Part shown: piece after piece, positions 43,703-52,612 of the stretch
Layout of the letters: the number at the start of each line of letters is the position of its first letter
Position numbering within the stretch: the first letter of the stretch is position 1
Origin: Trinickia fusca
GTDB taxonomy: Bacteria > Pseudomonadota > Gammaproteobacteria > Burkholderiales > Burkholderiaceae
Reading direction: 5' to 3'
Length of the DNA stretch: 64,000 nucleotides
NCBI RefSeq assembly: GCF_003628145.1
Contig: NZ_RBZV01000001.1
Span: 310,001-374,000, forward strand
Notes under the pieces: model-generated
Database searches by the model: none
The model's input: the letters and a program-made list of their open reading frames with translations, nothing else
What the model was told of the DNA's origin: nothing
Translations under genes and position numbers: made by a program

Positions 43703-45330
43703 CGGCAGCCAGACCATGCGCGCGAGAGGGGGCACACGAGTGGTGCGTGCGGTGCATGTGCGCGGCGCTCCTTTGGACGCTGCTCGCATCGAGCGCGCTG
43801 GCGAGCGGACGGCTCGATGCGATTCGCGCGCGCGGCGTGCTCGTGGTCGGCGTGAAGAATGACTATCCGCCGTTCGGCATGCTCGCGGGCGACATGACGC
43901 ACGAGGGATTCGAGCACGATCTGGCAACCGATCTGGCGCGCAGGCTAGGCGTGGCGCTGCGCACGATCGGCGTGAAATCGGCCGATCGCGTGCAGGTGCT
44001 CAACGAAGGACGCGTCGACGTGATGATCGCTACGCTCGGCGATACCGCGCAGCGGCGGAGAATCGCCACGCTCGTCGAGCCTGACTATTACTCGTCGGGC
44101 GTGACCTTGATGACGCGCCCCGGCACCGCCGTGAGCAGATGGGACGAGCTGCGCGGTAACACCGTCTGCGCGACGCTCGGCAGCTACTTCAATCGACCGA
44201 TGGCGCTGCGCTACCAGCTCAATTTGCAGACCTACGCGAACAATCGCGACGCGAAGCTCGGCGTGCGCGACGGACGTTGCGTCGGATGGCTGTTCGACAA
44301 CACCGCGATTGCGAGCGATTTGCGTTCGCCCCAATGGCGCGACTATCACGTCGATCTTCCGTTGCAGATGGAGACGCCGTGGGCGATCGCCGTCGCGCGC
44401 TCCGAGCAGGGCGGTGAGCTGGAACGTTTTATCGGCGATACCGTCGCGCAATGGCATCGCAGCGGCATGTTGATCGAACTCGAGCGCAAGTGGGGATTGC
44501 GTCCGTCGTCGTTTCTGGCCGACATGCACGCGCTATGGAGTCGCACGGATCGTAGCGGCCGCTACGTCTGTACGCGCGGCCCCGACGGACGATGGCCGGT
44601 CGCGTGCCGCAATCCGGCGTTCGTGACCTCCACTGACGTGACGGGCTTGCGCGGTTGGGGGCTCGGTGTGCTCGAGCGCACCGGCATCGATCTGACCTAC
44701 GTCTACGACGACTACGAGCGTGGCGAATTTCTGCACGCGCTGTGGCTGACGATGGCGTTGACCGTCTGTTGCATCGTCGGCAGCCTCGCCTGCGGCATTG
44801 CGCTGGCGCTCCTCGCGGCGCGCGGCATCCCCGTGATCAGTGCCGTGCTGGTGTGGCTTGCGTCATTCGCCCGCATGACCCCGCCGCTGTTGCAGATATA
44901 CGTGCTGACGTTCGGCGTCGGTGGCGTGCTCGCCGCGCGCTGGGGCGTGTGCGTCAACGTGTTCGGCATCGTCGTGCTGGCCTTGAGCTTGTATACCGGG
45001 GCGGGCATCATGCGTGCGCTCGACGATGCCGTGCGGCATAGTCGCGAGTCAGCGCCGCGCTTTGTCCTGAACACGACGACGCTCGGCGCGGTGATGCGAC
45101 GTGCGTCGCCCGCTATCGTGGCGCTGCTCGTGAACGTGACGAAGGCGACGATGATGGCAAGCGCGGTGGCGGTGCCCGAACTGTTGTCGGTGTCGACGTC
45201 GATCATCGCCGATCACGGCAACGTCGCCACGATGATGAATACATTGATGCTGTGCTTCCTGCTGCTCGTGTTCATCGTGTTGCGTCTGCTGAGGGTGGTC
45301 GAGAGGAGCATGCGCGATGCCGGCCATTGA
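43699..45330 (+). CDS. Fused amino-acid-type substrate-binding protein and ABC permease
   Basis: 543 residues. A signal peptide (CMCAALLWTLLASSALA) precedes a family-3 binding domain at ~37-285 (LDAIRARGVLVVGVKNDYPP, then FGMLAGD). A Cys-containing linker follows (~290-345), then a His/Glu/Gln-type permease domain at ~350-543 with about five helices (FLHALWLTMALTVCCIVGSL, RMTPPLLQIYVLTFGVGGVL, LSLYTGAGIMRALDDAV). Fused binding-permease proteins exist in GlnPQ-type importers. Start ATG 43699 overlaps the methyltransferase stop. The gene overlaps the second permease by 14 bp. No ABC ATPase is nearby. Confidence 0.88.
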   Translation: MTAARPCAREGAHEWCVRCMCAALLWTLLASSALASGRLDAIRARGVLVVGVKNDYPPFGMLAGDMTHEGFEHDLATDLARRLGVALRTIGVKSADRVQVLNEGRVDVMIATLGDTAQRRRIATLVEPDYYSSGVTLMTRPGTAVSRWDELRGNTVCATLGSYFNRPMALRYQLNLQTYANNRDAKLGVRDGRCVGWLFDNTAIASDLRSPQWRDYHVDLPLQMETPWAIAVARSEQGGELERFIGDTVAQWHRSGMLIELERKWGLRPSSFLADMHALWSRTDRSGRYVCTRGPDGRWPVACRNPAFVTSTDVTGLRGWGLGVLERTGIDLTYVYDDYERGEFLHALWLTMALTVCCIVGSLACGIALALLAARGIPVISAVLVWLASFARMTPPLLQIYVLTFGVGGVLAARWGVCVNVFGIVVLALSLYTGAGIMRALDDAVRHSRESAPRFVLNTTTLGAVMRRASPAIVALLVNVTKATMMASAVAVPELLSVSTSIIADHGNVATMMNTLMLCFLLLVFIVLRLLRVVERSMRDAGH

Positions 45331-45964
45331 CCATGTCGTGACGGAGCTGAGCGCCTGGACGCCGTTCCTCGCCGCAGGCTTCCTATGGAATATCGTGATT
45401 TCGCTCGTGGCGTTCGCACTGGGAACGGCGCTCGGGTACATGATGGTGCGCTTGCGCCTCTCGAGGGTGGGCGTCGCGCGGCGTGCCGGCGGTACTGCGA
45501 CCGAGCTGATGCGCAACGTGCCGACCTACGTGTTTCAGTTCTATCTGGTGTTCATGCTGCCGGACGCATTGCCGCTACCGTGCACGGCCGCGCGTGTGCC
45601 GCTGCCGCCGTGGCTCAAGGCTGCCCTGGCGCTCGCGCTGGCGGTAGCCGCGTTCGTCTCCGATAGCCTGCTGCGCACGCTACGGGCCTGGCGGCAAGGT
45701 CGGCGCGAGGACGTGCGGCTCTTCGTGTCCAGCTGCGCGAATTACTTCGTGATCATCGTGATGGCGTCGTCGACGGCTTCCGTCATCGGCGTGCCCGAAC
45801 TCGTCAGCCGGTGCAATACCGTGATCAATGTGATCGGCACATCGAGCGCGATGCTGTGGGTCTATCTGTATGCGATGGCATGGTTCTTCTTGTTCTGCAG
45901 CGCGATGTCGATGCTCGTGCGGGGCGCGTCGAGGCGTCTCGATCGCCGTAGGGGCGACGATTGA
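45317..45964 (+). CDS. Amino-acid-type ABC transporter permease
   Basis: 215 residues with about five membrane helices: FLAAGFLWNIVISLVAFALG, TALGYMMVRLRL, RNVPTYVFQFYLVFMLPDAL, LKAALALALAVAAFVS and LWVYLYAMAWFFLFCSAM. RNVPTYVFQFYLVF matches the RGTPLLVQL motif of HisM/GlnP-type permeases. It would pair with the permease half of the preceding fusion to form the membrane channel. The 14-bp overlap with that gene indicates coupling. An ATPase would have to be supplied from elsewhere in the genome. Confidence 0.87.
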   Translation: MPAIDHVVTELSAWTPFLAAGFLWNIVISLVAFALGTALGYMMVRLRLSRVGVARRAGGTATELMRNVPTYVFQFYLVFMLPDALPLPCTAARVPLPPWLKAALALALAVAAFVSDSLLRTLRAWRQGRREDVRLFVSSCANYFVIIVMASSTASVIGVPELVSRCNTVINVIGTSSAMLWVYLYAMAWFFLFCSAMSMLVRGASRRLDRRRGDD

Positions 45965-45979
45965 GACGCCCTCTCCGTA

Positions 45980-46288
45980 TCAATCGGCTGCTTGGCCGAA
46001 CCAAGTGCTCAACGACGGCTGATACTGTGCCGCATCGAATTGCGTGATGCGGACGAAGCGCATCTTGTTCGCCTTGACGAACGGTTCCTCCGCGAGAAGT
46101 GCGTCGAGCGCCTCGCGCGACTGAGCGCGGGCGACCAGAAAGCCGCCATGGGCCGGAATCTGGGGGCCTGAAAACAGGAAGTGGCCGGCATCGTAGCCGC
46201 GCTGTAAGAATGCATGGTGCTGCTCGACGAGATCCCCGAGCGACTCGAACGGCACGAGATGCTGACCTTCCAACAAGAAATGCTGCAT
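45980..46288 (-). CDS. YciI-like family protein
   Basis: 102-residue dimeric alpha-beta-barrel protein. The typical order is HHAFLQRGYDAGHFLFSGPQ, then GGFLVARAQSREALDALLAE and PFVKANKMRFVRITQF. YciI homologues carry a His/Asp pair of unknown catalytic role; here HHAFL supplies His. Start ATG 46288 has AGGAG about 10 nt upstream; ATG 46297 is possible but only 1-2 nt from that site. It is convergent with the permease gene and 75 bp from the start-side neighbour on the same strand. Confidence 0.82.
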   Translation of the reverse strand: MQHFLLEGQHLVPFESLGDLVEQHHAFLQRGYDAGHFLFSGPQIPAHGGFLVARAQSREALDALLAEEPFVKANKMRFVRITQFDAAQYQPSLSTWFGQAAD

Positions 46289-46362
46289 GTTCGACATGCT
46301 CCTGGTTGCGGTGAGAAGAGGGCGCCAAGACGCGCCGGATGAATAGGATGCGACCGGTGGCG

Positions 46363-47343
46363 TCAATGACACGTGACGACCATCTTTCCTGCACCGCCAC
46401 CCTCGTCGAGCATCCGGTGCGCAGTCTGGATTTCGTCGAACGCGAATACGCGCGCCGGCTTCGCGCGCAGCACGCCTTGCTCGACCCATTCGATCATTTG
46501 CTGAAATGGAATCTCGGCGAGTGGATAGTCCGGCGTGCCGTAGACGAACGCGCTGCCGAAGAAGCTAAGGTGTCGGCCGCTCGGCAGGTGGGCCAACGGA
46601 TCGAACGTGTCGAGTGGCTCATGTCCTCCCAGAAAACCCGCCATGCAAACGTGGCCGCCGCGCCGCGTCATGCGCAGCGACGAAAGCAGGGTCGCGGTGC
46701 CGATGAGGTCGAGCACGCAATCGGCTCCCGATGCGGCGATACGCGGCCACACGTCGGGCAGTTCGCTTTCGAGCAGCACGTCGTCGGCGCCGTTCTCTCG
46801 CGCACAATCGGCGCGTTCGGCCCGCCGCACCGTCGCTACGACATGCGCCTTTGCCTGCCGGGCCAGATTGAGCGCCGCCAGACCGAGCGCCGAGGTCGCG
46901 CCGCGAATCAGCACCGTATCGCCGCGCCGCACGCCGAGGTTGTCGTGCAGACAACTCCACGCCGTCGCGTACGACGTGGGCAGGGCGGCCAGGTCGGTCC
47001 AGTCGAGCGCAGTGCGCACAGGCACGACGTTCGCGGCCGGCACGGCGACGAGCTGCGCATAGCTGCCGCTGCGCGTGCGGCCCATGCCGCCCATCAAGGC
47101 CAGTACGCGCTGCCCGGACAGCAGCCGCCTGCTGGGATCGTCGACGACTTCGCCCGCACACTCGATCCCGGAGATCGCCGCGACCTCACCCCACAGACCT
47201 TTGCGGAAATACCGCTCGGCCTGATTGATGCCGAACGCCTTGACACGAAGCAACACCTCACCGGGTTGCACGATCGGATCGGGAACGTCGCGGATTACGA
47301 GATGCTCGGGACCGCCGTATTGCTGTCTTACGATCGCTTTCAT
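46363..47343 (-). CDS. Zinc-independent MDR family oxidoreductase (NADPH:quinone reductase-like)
   Basis: 326-residue medium-chain dehydrogenase/reductase. The N-terminal GroES-like domain begins MKAIVRQQYGGPEHLVIRDV; the cofactor domain has LIRGATSALGLAALNLARQA, where ATSALG replaces GxGGVG/AAGGVG. Cys and His ligands of zinc ADHs are absent, which fits quinone oxidoreductase/crotonase-type members. It is divergent from a LysR gene 100 bp away, and is probably its target. The substrate is unknown. Confidence 0.88.
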   Translation of the reverse strand: MKAIVRQQYGGPEHLVIRDVPDPIVQPGEVLLRVKAFGINQAERYFRKGLWGEVAAISGIECAGEVVDDPSRRLLSGQRVLALMGGMGRTRSGSYAQLVAVPAANVVPVRTALDWTDLAALPTSYATAWSCLHDNLGVRRGDTVLIRGATSALGLAALNLARQAKAHVVATVRRAERADCARENGADDVLLESELPDVWPRIAASGADCVLDLIGTATLLSSLRMTRRGGHVCMAGFLGGHEPLDTFDPLAHLPSGRHLSFFGSAFVYGTPDYPLAEIPFQQMIEWVEQGVLRAKPARVFAFDEIQTAHRMLDEGGGAGKMVVTCH

Positions 47344-47443
47344 GGCAGTTGCCTCCTGGCTGTCGGATGAATCGACAGACTAGGCCGCGTGCCGTATAAA
47401 GAAAATTTGAAAAATTGGTCGACAAATGTAAGGTTGATGAACA

Positions 47444-48331
47444 ATGGACTTTACGTTGCATGAGCTCGCCTGCCTCGATGCCGTCGTCACCGAAGGCACC
47501 TTCCAAGCCGCTGCGAAAAAGCTGAACCGCACGCATCCGGCTGTTCATACTGCGGTCAGGAATCTCGAGCAGCGGTTGGGCGTCGCGTTGCTCGATCGAT
47601 CGCAATACAGGGTGAGCCTGACGCAGCAGGGGCAGGCGTTTTATCGGCAAGGCGAGGCCATCTTGAGGCAGGCCGCGGCGCTCGAAACGTTTTGCGAGCA
47701 GTTGAGCCGCGGCGAGGAAACCGATCTGCGCGTCGTCGTGGGCGACCTGACGCCGGCAGCCGACGTGCTGCCGCATTTGAAGCGCTTTTTCAAGGGGTGG
47801 CCGCAAACGCGCCTGCATCTGCACTTCGAGTCGATCGGCGGGCCGTGGGAGCGATTGCTGGCGGAGGAGGCCGATCTCATCATTCATCACGTGGACAAGG
47901 CCGACACGCGTTTCGAATGGATCGATCTCACGAACGTCACGCTGGTGCCGGTGGCGGCGCGCGGCTATCTGGACGTTCCCGTGACGCGGCAGCTCACGCC
48001 TGAACAGATGCGGGCGTACGTGCAGATCATTATCCGGGATTCAGCCCGGCACCCCATGCGTGACTATTTCGTCATCAAGGACGCGCCGAGCTGGACCGTT
48101 GCCGATCAGCACACGAAGAAGGCGCTGATCGTGCAAGGCATGGGATGGGGGCATATGCCGCTGTATCTGGTTCAGCGGGAGTTGCGCAGCGGCAAGCTCG
48201 TTTCGCTGGAAGGGCGGCATTTCAAGCGCTCTAAGCTCGACATCGTCGCGGCTCGTCTGCGCGGCCGGCCGGCCGGACCCGTGGCCACTGCGCTGTGGCG
48301 CTACTTTGGCGAGGCCTCGATCGGCGCATAG
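47444..48331 (+). CDS. LysR family transcriptional regulator
   Basis: 295 residues. The HTH reads LACLDAVVTEGTFQAAAKKL, then NRTHPAVHTAVRNLEQRLGV; the effector domain starts near DLRVVVGDLTPAADVLPHLK. It is divergent from the MDR oxidoreductase (100 bp, AT-rich gap with AAAATTTG runs) and only 58 bp upstream of the beta-lactamase gene on the same strand. Control of the oxidoreductase is the likely role; control of the lactamase is possible but, unlike ampR-type pairs, the two are codirectional. Confidence 0.9.
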   Translation: MDFTLHELACLDAVVTEGTFQAAAKKLNRTHPAVHTAVRNLEQRLGVALLDRSQYRVSLTQQGQAFYRQGEAILRQAAALETFCEQLSRGEETDLRVVVGDLTPAADVLPHLKRFFKGWPQTRLHLHFESIGGPWERLLAEEADLIIHHVDKADTRFEWIDLTNVTLVPVAARGYLDVPVTRQLTPEQMRAYVQIIIRDSARHPMRDYFVIKDAPSWTVADQHTKKALIVQGMGWGHMPLYLVQRELRSGKLVSLEGRHFKRSKLDIVAARLRGRPAGPVATALWRYFGEASIGA

Positions 48332-48389
48332 CGGCCCGCTACCCGGTATCCTTAGCGACTGCACACTTCACCGAAAGAAGGGAACAAGA

Positions 48390-49406
48390 ATGAAGCAGTG
48401 TTTGTCATCGTCAAGAGCCGTCGCGCTCGTCGTTGCCACCCTGTTGGGCTCGTGGACTGCGGGCCCGGCGCTTGCAGCGGACACGTCGACACCCGACAGC
48501 TGGGCACGAGTCGAACGATCGGTTGAGGATGCCGGACGAAGTGCGACGACCGGAAGCTTCGGCATCGCCGTCATCGATCTTGGCAGTGGCGCCGTGACGG
48601 GCGTCAATCTGGATCGTCCGTACCCGATGATGAGCGTGTTCAAGGCGCCGCTTGGCGTGACGGTGCTCGATCAAGTAGAGAAAGGAAGCATCGGGCTAGA
48701 CCAGGTTGTCACGCTGACGCGCGCGGACCTGCGCAACGGCACGAGCCCGATTCGCGAACACTTCGTCGGCGACAAGATGGATTTCACGGTGCGCCAATTG
48801 CTCGACTATGGCATCAGCCAGAGCGACAACAGCGCGGCCGATGCGTTGGTGCGGCTCGTAGGCGGCCCGCTGGTCGTGACGCGCTTCCTGCAGGCGCATG
48901 GCGTCGAGGGCATGCGGGTCGAGATGGACGAAGGCACCGTCTCGCACATCTTCAACGATCTGGGCACGGCGAACGCGCCGCCGGCGGGCGAGACTGAAGG
49001 CGAGCAATTGCAGCGCCTGCGCCGCGGCTACGCGGCTTATCTGGCCGATCCGCGCAATCGCAGCACGCCGCGGGCGGCGGCCGCGTTTCTGCGCAAGCTG
49101 TGGGCCGGGGAGCTGTTGCCGCCTCGCGAGACACAGGCGCTGCTGAACCTCCTGTATGCCCAGACCACGCCGAGCCGCTTACGCAAGGGCATGCCAGCGG
49201 GCGTGCGACTGGCCGACAAATGCGGCACGTCGGAGAGTTTCGAAGGCTTGACGGCCGCCTACAACGACATCGGCATCGTGACGGGCCCCAACGGCCATAC
49301 GGCGATCGTGGCCGCGTTCCTGACGGCGTCGCAGGCGACGCAGGCGGAGCGCGAGGCGTGGTTTGCCGAGCTGGGCCGTCAGGTCGGCGAGTTCGTCGCA
49401 CGCTAG
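48390..49406 (+). CDS. Class A beta-lactamase with KCG in place of KTG
   Basis: 338 residues, periplasmic after a signal peptide ending near AGPALA (residue ~29). It hydrolyses beta-lactams if active. S82-x-x-K85 (MSVFK), S145-D-N and E181 (in MDEGTV) match Ambler S70/K73, S130-D-N and E166, and the 36-residue spacing between the last two is exact. The third box is K277-C-G instead of KTG, and there is an insertion of about 28 residues between E181 and it, as in PER/VEB-like subclass A2 relatives. AAGAAGGGAA lies upstream of ATG 48390. Spectrum cannot be predicted. Confidence 0.85.
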   Translation: MKQCLSSSRAVALVVATLLGSWTAGPALAADTSTPDSWARVERSVEDAGRSATTGSFGIAVIDLGSGAVTGVNLDRPYPMMSVFKAPLGVTVLDQVEKGSIGLDQVVTLTRADLRNGTSPIREHFVGDKMDFTVRQLLDYGISQSDNSAADALVRLVGGPLVVTRFLQAHGVEGMRVEMDEGTVSHIFNDLGTANAPPAGETEGEQLQRLRRGYAAYLADPRNRSTPRAAAAFLRKLWAGELLPPRETQALLNLLYAQTTPSRLRKGMPAGVRLADKCGTSESFEGLTAAYNDIGIVTGPNGHTAIVAAFLTASQATQAEREAWFAELGRQVGEFVAR

Positions 49407-49421
49407 ACGATAGCTCTGGTT

Positions 49422-50888
49422 ATGCAGCCTGACGCTCGCGCGCCTCACCTATCCCATTCCCCGCCCGTCGGTGCGCAGCTCATGAGGGCGTTGGCCGAAG
49501 CCACCCTCACCATGCTCGCCGCGATCGCCACGCTGCTCTGCGCGTTGGCGCTCGACCCGGCGCCGGCCGTCGGCGTGCTGGCGGTCGTGCTTTGCGTGTC
49601 GCTGTCGCGCAGCCAGCTCGATCGCGATCGACGTGGCCGCATCGAAGCCGCGTTCGTGTTGCCCGTCGTCGGTGTTGCCGCATCGGGCGTCGGTTTCTTG
49701 TTGCAACACATGCCGGTGGCCGGCGCCGCCGTCTTCACCACAGGCATGTTCGTGTCGATCTGGTTGCGGCGTTTCGGTCCGATGGCGCGTCGCGCGGGTG
49801 CGCTGGTCGGCTTGCCGTTCGTCGCCTTGCTGATCGTTCCGCATATTGCGCCCCGGGAACATCCGAACGCCCTCTGGGCCGCCTGTCTGCCGATCCTTGT
49901 CGCACTGCTGGCGTTGCTGTGGGTCACCGTATTTCATGCAATCGGTCGTCGGCTCGACATGTTGCCGGCGGGCGGCGGCAGAATGCCAGTGCTCGTTTCC
50001 CAGCAGACGAGTTCGTTGCGGCCGATACCGTCCACACGGATGGCGATTCAGATGGCGACGGCGTTGGCGCTGTCCTTCGCGGTCGGGCACGTGTTCTTTC
50101 CGGCGCATGGGTCGTGGGTCGTGTTGACGGCGTTCATCGTCAACAGCGGCAGTCGCGGTCGACTCGACGTCGCTTACAAGAGTGTGTTGCGTCTGGTTGG
50201 CGCTGCGGCCGGAACGCTCCTTGCGCTGACCATCGGCCTGCATGCCGGCACACACCATGCAGCGATGGCCGTGGCGATACTGGTCGCGTTGTTCGTGGGA
50301 ATCTGGCTGCGGCCATTCGGCTACGTGTGGTGGGCGCTCTGCGTCACGGTGGTGTTCGCGCTACTGCAGGGCTTTGCCGGGTTGCCGCTGTCCGCGCTGC
50401 TGTGGCCACGCTTGGAGTCGATTGCGATCGGGGCCGTCATCGGCGTGGCCGCCGCGTGGTTCGTGCTGCCCGTCCGGTCGAGGTTGGTGTTGCGCAGGCG
50501 CGTCGCGGATGCCCTGGCGACGTTGGCCGCCGCGTTAGATCCAGCGACACCCGTGGCGGCCGACGAATTTTTGGCCGCGTTGACCGCGCTCGAACAGGTG
50601 GCGCCGGCGTTTCGAGCGAGCCGGCGCGTGTTGCGTCACGTGATGCCGATGCAGCCGGCGGACTGGATCGATACGCTGCTTGCTTGCAGAGGGCCGGCTC
50701 AGAGGTTGATCGAACGCCGGTTTACCTCGCCCGAGGTACGCCGTGCGGTCGGCGCGGCGCGCAAGGCGCTTGGCGAACCACCCGCGCTGCTGGCGGCGCT
50801 GCGCAATGTCGAGGCCGCGCTCGGTCGCGCTCAGGCGCAGATGAACGCCACCGCGCGCGGGGCCGCTTCACCGGAACTCGATACCTGA
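49422..50888 (+). CDS. FUSC family inner-membrane protein
   Basis: 488 residues with two blocks of hydrophobic helices (ATLTMLAAIATLLCALALDP near the start; MAIQMATALALSFAVGHVFF in the middle) and a helical cytoplasmic tail. The second block matches the FUSC_2 domain (SWVVLTAFIVNSGSRGRLDV, then AYKSVLRLVGAAAGTLLAL). It is shorter than AaeB and has no HlyD or DUF1656 partner here. It starts 16 bp after the beta-lactamase stop, so the two are probably cotranscribed. A role in exporting small aromatic compounds is inferred only. Confidence 0.83.
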   Translation: MQPDARAPHLSHSPPVGAQLMRALAEATLTMLAAIATLLCALALDPAPAVGVLAVVLCVSLSRSQLDRDRRGRIEAAFVLPVVGVAASGVGFLLQHMPVAGAAVFTTGMFVSIWLRRFGPMARRAGALVGLPFVALLIVPHIAPREHPNALWAACLPILVALLALLWVTVFHAIGRRLDMLPAGGGRMPVLVSQQTSSLRPIPSTRMAIQMATALALSFAVGHVFFPAHGSWVVLTAFIVNSGSRGRLDVAYKSVLRLVGAAAGTLLALTIGLHAGTHHAAMAVAILVALFVGIWLRPFGYVWWALCVTVVFALLQGFAGLPLSALLWPRLESIAIGAVIGVAAAWFVLPVRSRLVLRRRVADALATLAAALDPATPVAADEFLAALTALEQVAPAFRASRRVLRHVMPMQPADWIDTLLACRGPAQRLIERRFTSPEVRRAVGAARKALGEPPALLAALRNVEAALGRAQAQMNATARGAASPELDT

Positions 50889-51059
50889 CGCGCTTGCGCG
50901 AGGGAGTTCGGCCTCGTCGCCGGCCGACCTCGTTCGTGCGTTTTATCACAGCCATCGATCGGCATTTGCGCAATACTATCCAGCATAGTTCCGCATAGTT
51001 GTCGGCCCCTGCGCATGTTTGCAGGGCATGCACGTATGACGACCTTTCTGGAGGGCGAC

Positions 51060-52571
51060 ATGCTCCGCCGGCCATTTGCCCGCATCCTGCTTCGCGCTGC
51101 CGTGGTCGCGGTTCTCGGTGGCGGTTTCTGTCTGCCGTCCGCCGCGACGGCTGCGAGTGCCACCGCCGCCGCACACCTCCCGAAGGACAAGCACATCGTC
51201 CATACCGACGCCGCCGCCGCGCCGATCGACTTCCCGACGATCGCCGAACGATATGGGCCCGCGGTCGTCAGCATCAGCGCGGCCCCCCCTGATCAACCTT
51301 CGTCGGCGCCAGCCCTGAGGACCATCGATACCGACGATCCGTTCGCGGCGTTCTTCAATCGTATTGCGCCCCAGCAGCCGGAGCGGCCCGAGCAGGGATC
51401 GCAGCCGATGGCCAATGCGCCGGGTGCGGTGGGGGGGACGGGCTCCGGTTTCATCATCAGCGCGGACGGGCTCGTGCTGAGTACCGCGCATATCGTGGAT
51501 CAGATGGAGGAGGTCACGGTCAGCCTGCCCGATCGACGCGAATTCAAAGGCAAGGTGCTGACGGTCGACCCGCAGACCGATGTCGCGCTGATCAAGATCG
51601 ATGCGACGAAGCTGCCGACCGTCAAGCTCGGGGATTCCTCGCGCGTGCGCGTTGGCGAGTCCGTGCTGACCGTCGGTGCGCCCGAGCGCTTCGAACATAC
51701 GGTCACGGCCGGCATCGTGACGGCCACGGCGCGCACGTTGCCGGACGGCAGCAAGTTCGCGTTCTTCCAGACCGACGTCTCGCGCAATCCCGACAACTCG
51801 GGCGGCCCCGTATTCAACCGCGCCGGGGAAGTGATCGGCATCGACGTGCAGATCTATGCGGGCGCGGATAGGGCCACCAGCCTCGCTTTCGCGATCCCGA
51901 TCAATGAGGCCATCGAAGTGCGCACGCGCTTGCAGGCCTCGCGCAATGCAACGCAGAGCGCGCCCGGCGTGCACGTGCAAGACGTGAGCCCTGGCGTGGC
52001 GGTGGCCCTGGGATTGCCGCGTCCGGCCGGTGCGCTCGTCAACGCGGTCGAGCCCGGGACGCTGCTTGCCGCGCGTGGTGTCAAGCCCGGCGACGTCATC
52101 GTGCAGTTCGGCGAGCGGAACGTCGACAGCGCAGCCGATTTCGTCGACGACATGGCCACCTTGCCGGCCGGGGCCGATATCGCTGTCAAGCTGATCCGCA
52201 ACAGAAAGCCGATGACGATACGCATCACAGCGGCGGCCGCGGCAGGCGAGGCCCCGCAAAGCGCGGGTTCCGGCTTCGGCACGCCGCAAGACGAGGCCGT
52301 GTCGGGTGACCGGCTGGGCTTGATCATGCACGCGCTCAACGAAGACGAGCGGCGCATGAGCGACCTTCCGATCGGCATGATGGTCGACAGCGTGAGCGGC
52401 CCGGCCGCGAATGCCGGCATTCGTCCGGGCGACATCGTGTTGTCGCTCAACGACACGCTGGTCGAGTCGCCCGAGCAAGCGGCTGCGTTGGAGACGAAGG
52501 CGGGCAAGACGGTCGCGGTGCTGATCCAGCGCGACCATGTGCGCAGCTTCGTGTCGATCAAGCTCAGATGA
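51060..52571 (+). CDS. DegP/Do-like periplasmic serine protease with two PDZ domains
   Basis: 503 residues: signal peptide (FARILLRAAVVAVLGGGFCL), trypsin-like domain, and PDZ domains at ~300-390 and ~415-500. The triad is visible: His in LSTAHIVD, Asp in TDVALIKID and Ser in NPDNSGGPVF. The usual loop before the nucleophile is GNSGGP; here it is DNSGGP, an uncommon change beside the oxyanion hole. HtrA proteins degrade misfolded envelope proteins. GGAGG lies 5-6 nt upstream of ATG 51060, preferred over an in-frame ATG at 51015. Single gene, convergent with tetR. Confidence 0.92.
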   Translation: MLRRPFARILLRAAVVAVLGGGFCLPSAATAASATAAAHLPKDKHIVHTDAAAAPIDFPTIAERYGPAVVSISAAPPDQPSSAPALRTIDTDDPFAAFFNRIAPQQPERPEQGSQPMANAPGAVGGTGSGFIISADGLVLSTAHIVDQMEEVTVSLPDRREFKGKVLTVDPQTDVALIKIDATKLPTVKLGDSSRVRVGESVLTVGAPERFEHTVTAGIVTATARTLPDGSKFAFFQTDVSRNPDNSGGPVFNRAGEVIGIDVQIYAGADRATSLAFAIPINEAIEVRTRLQASRNATQSAPGVHVQDVSPGVAVALGLPRPAGALVNAVEPGTLLAARGVKPGDVIVQFGERNVDSAADFVDDMATLPAGADIAVKLIRNRKPMTIRITAAAAAGEAPQSAGSGFGTPQDEAVSGDRLGLIMHALNEDERRMSDLPIGMMVDSVSGPAANAGIRPGDIVLSLNDTLVESPEQAAALETKAGKTVAVLIQRDHVRSFVSIKLR

Positions 52572-52612
52572 CGGCCGCTGCGACGTGAAGACGGTGCTCG
52601 GGCCGTGGTGGG

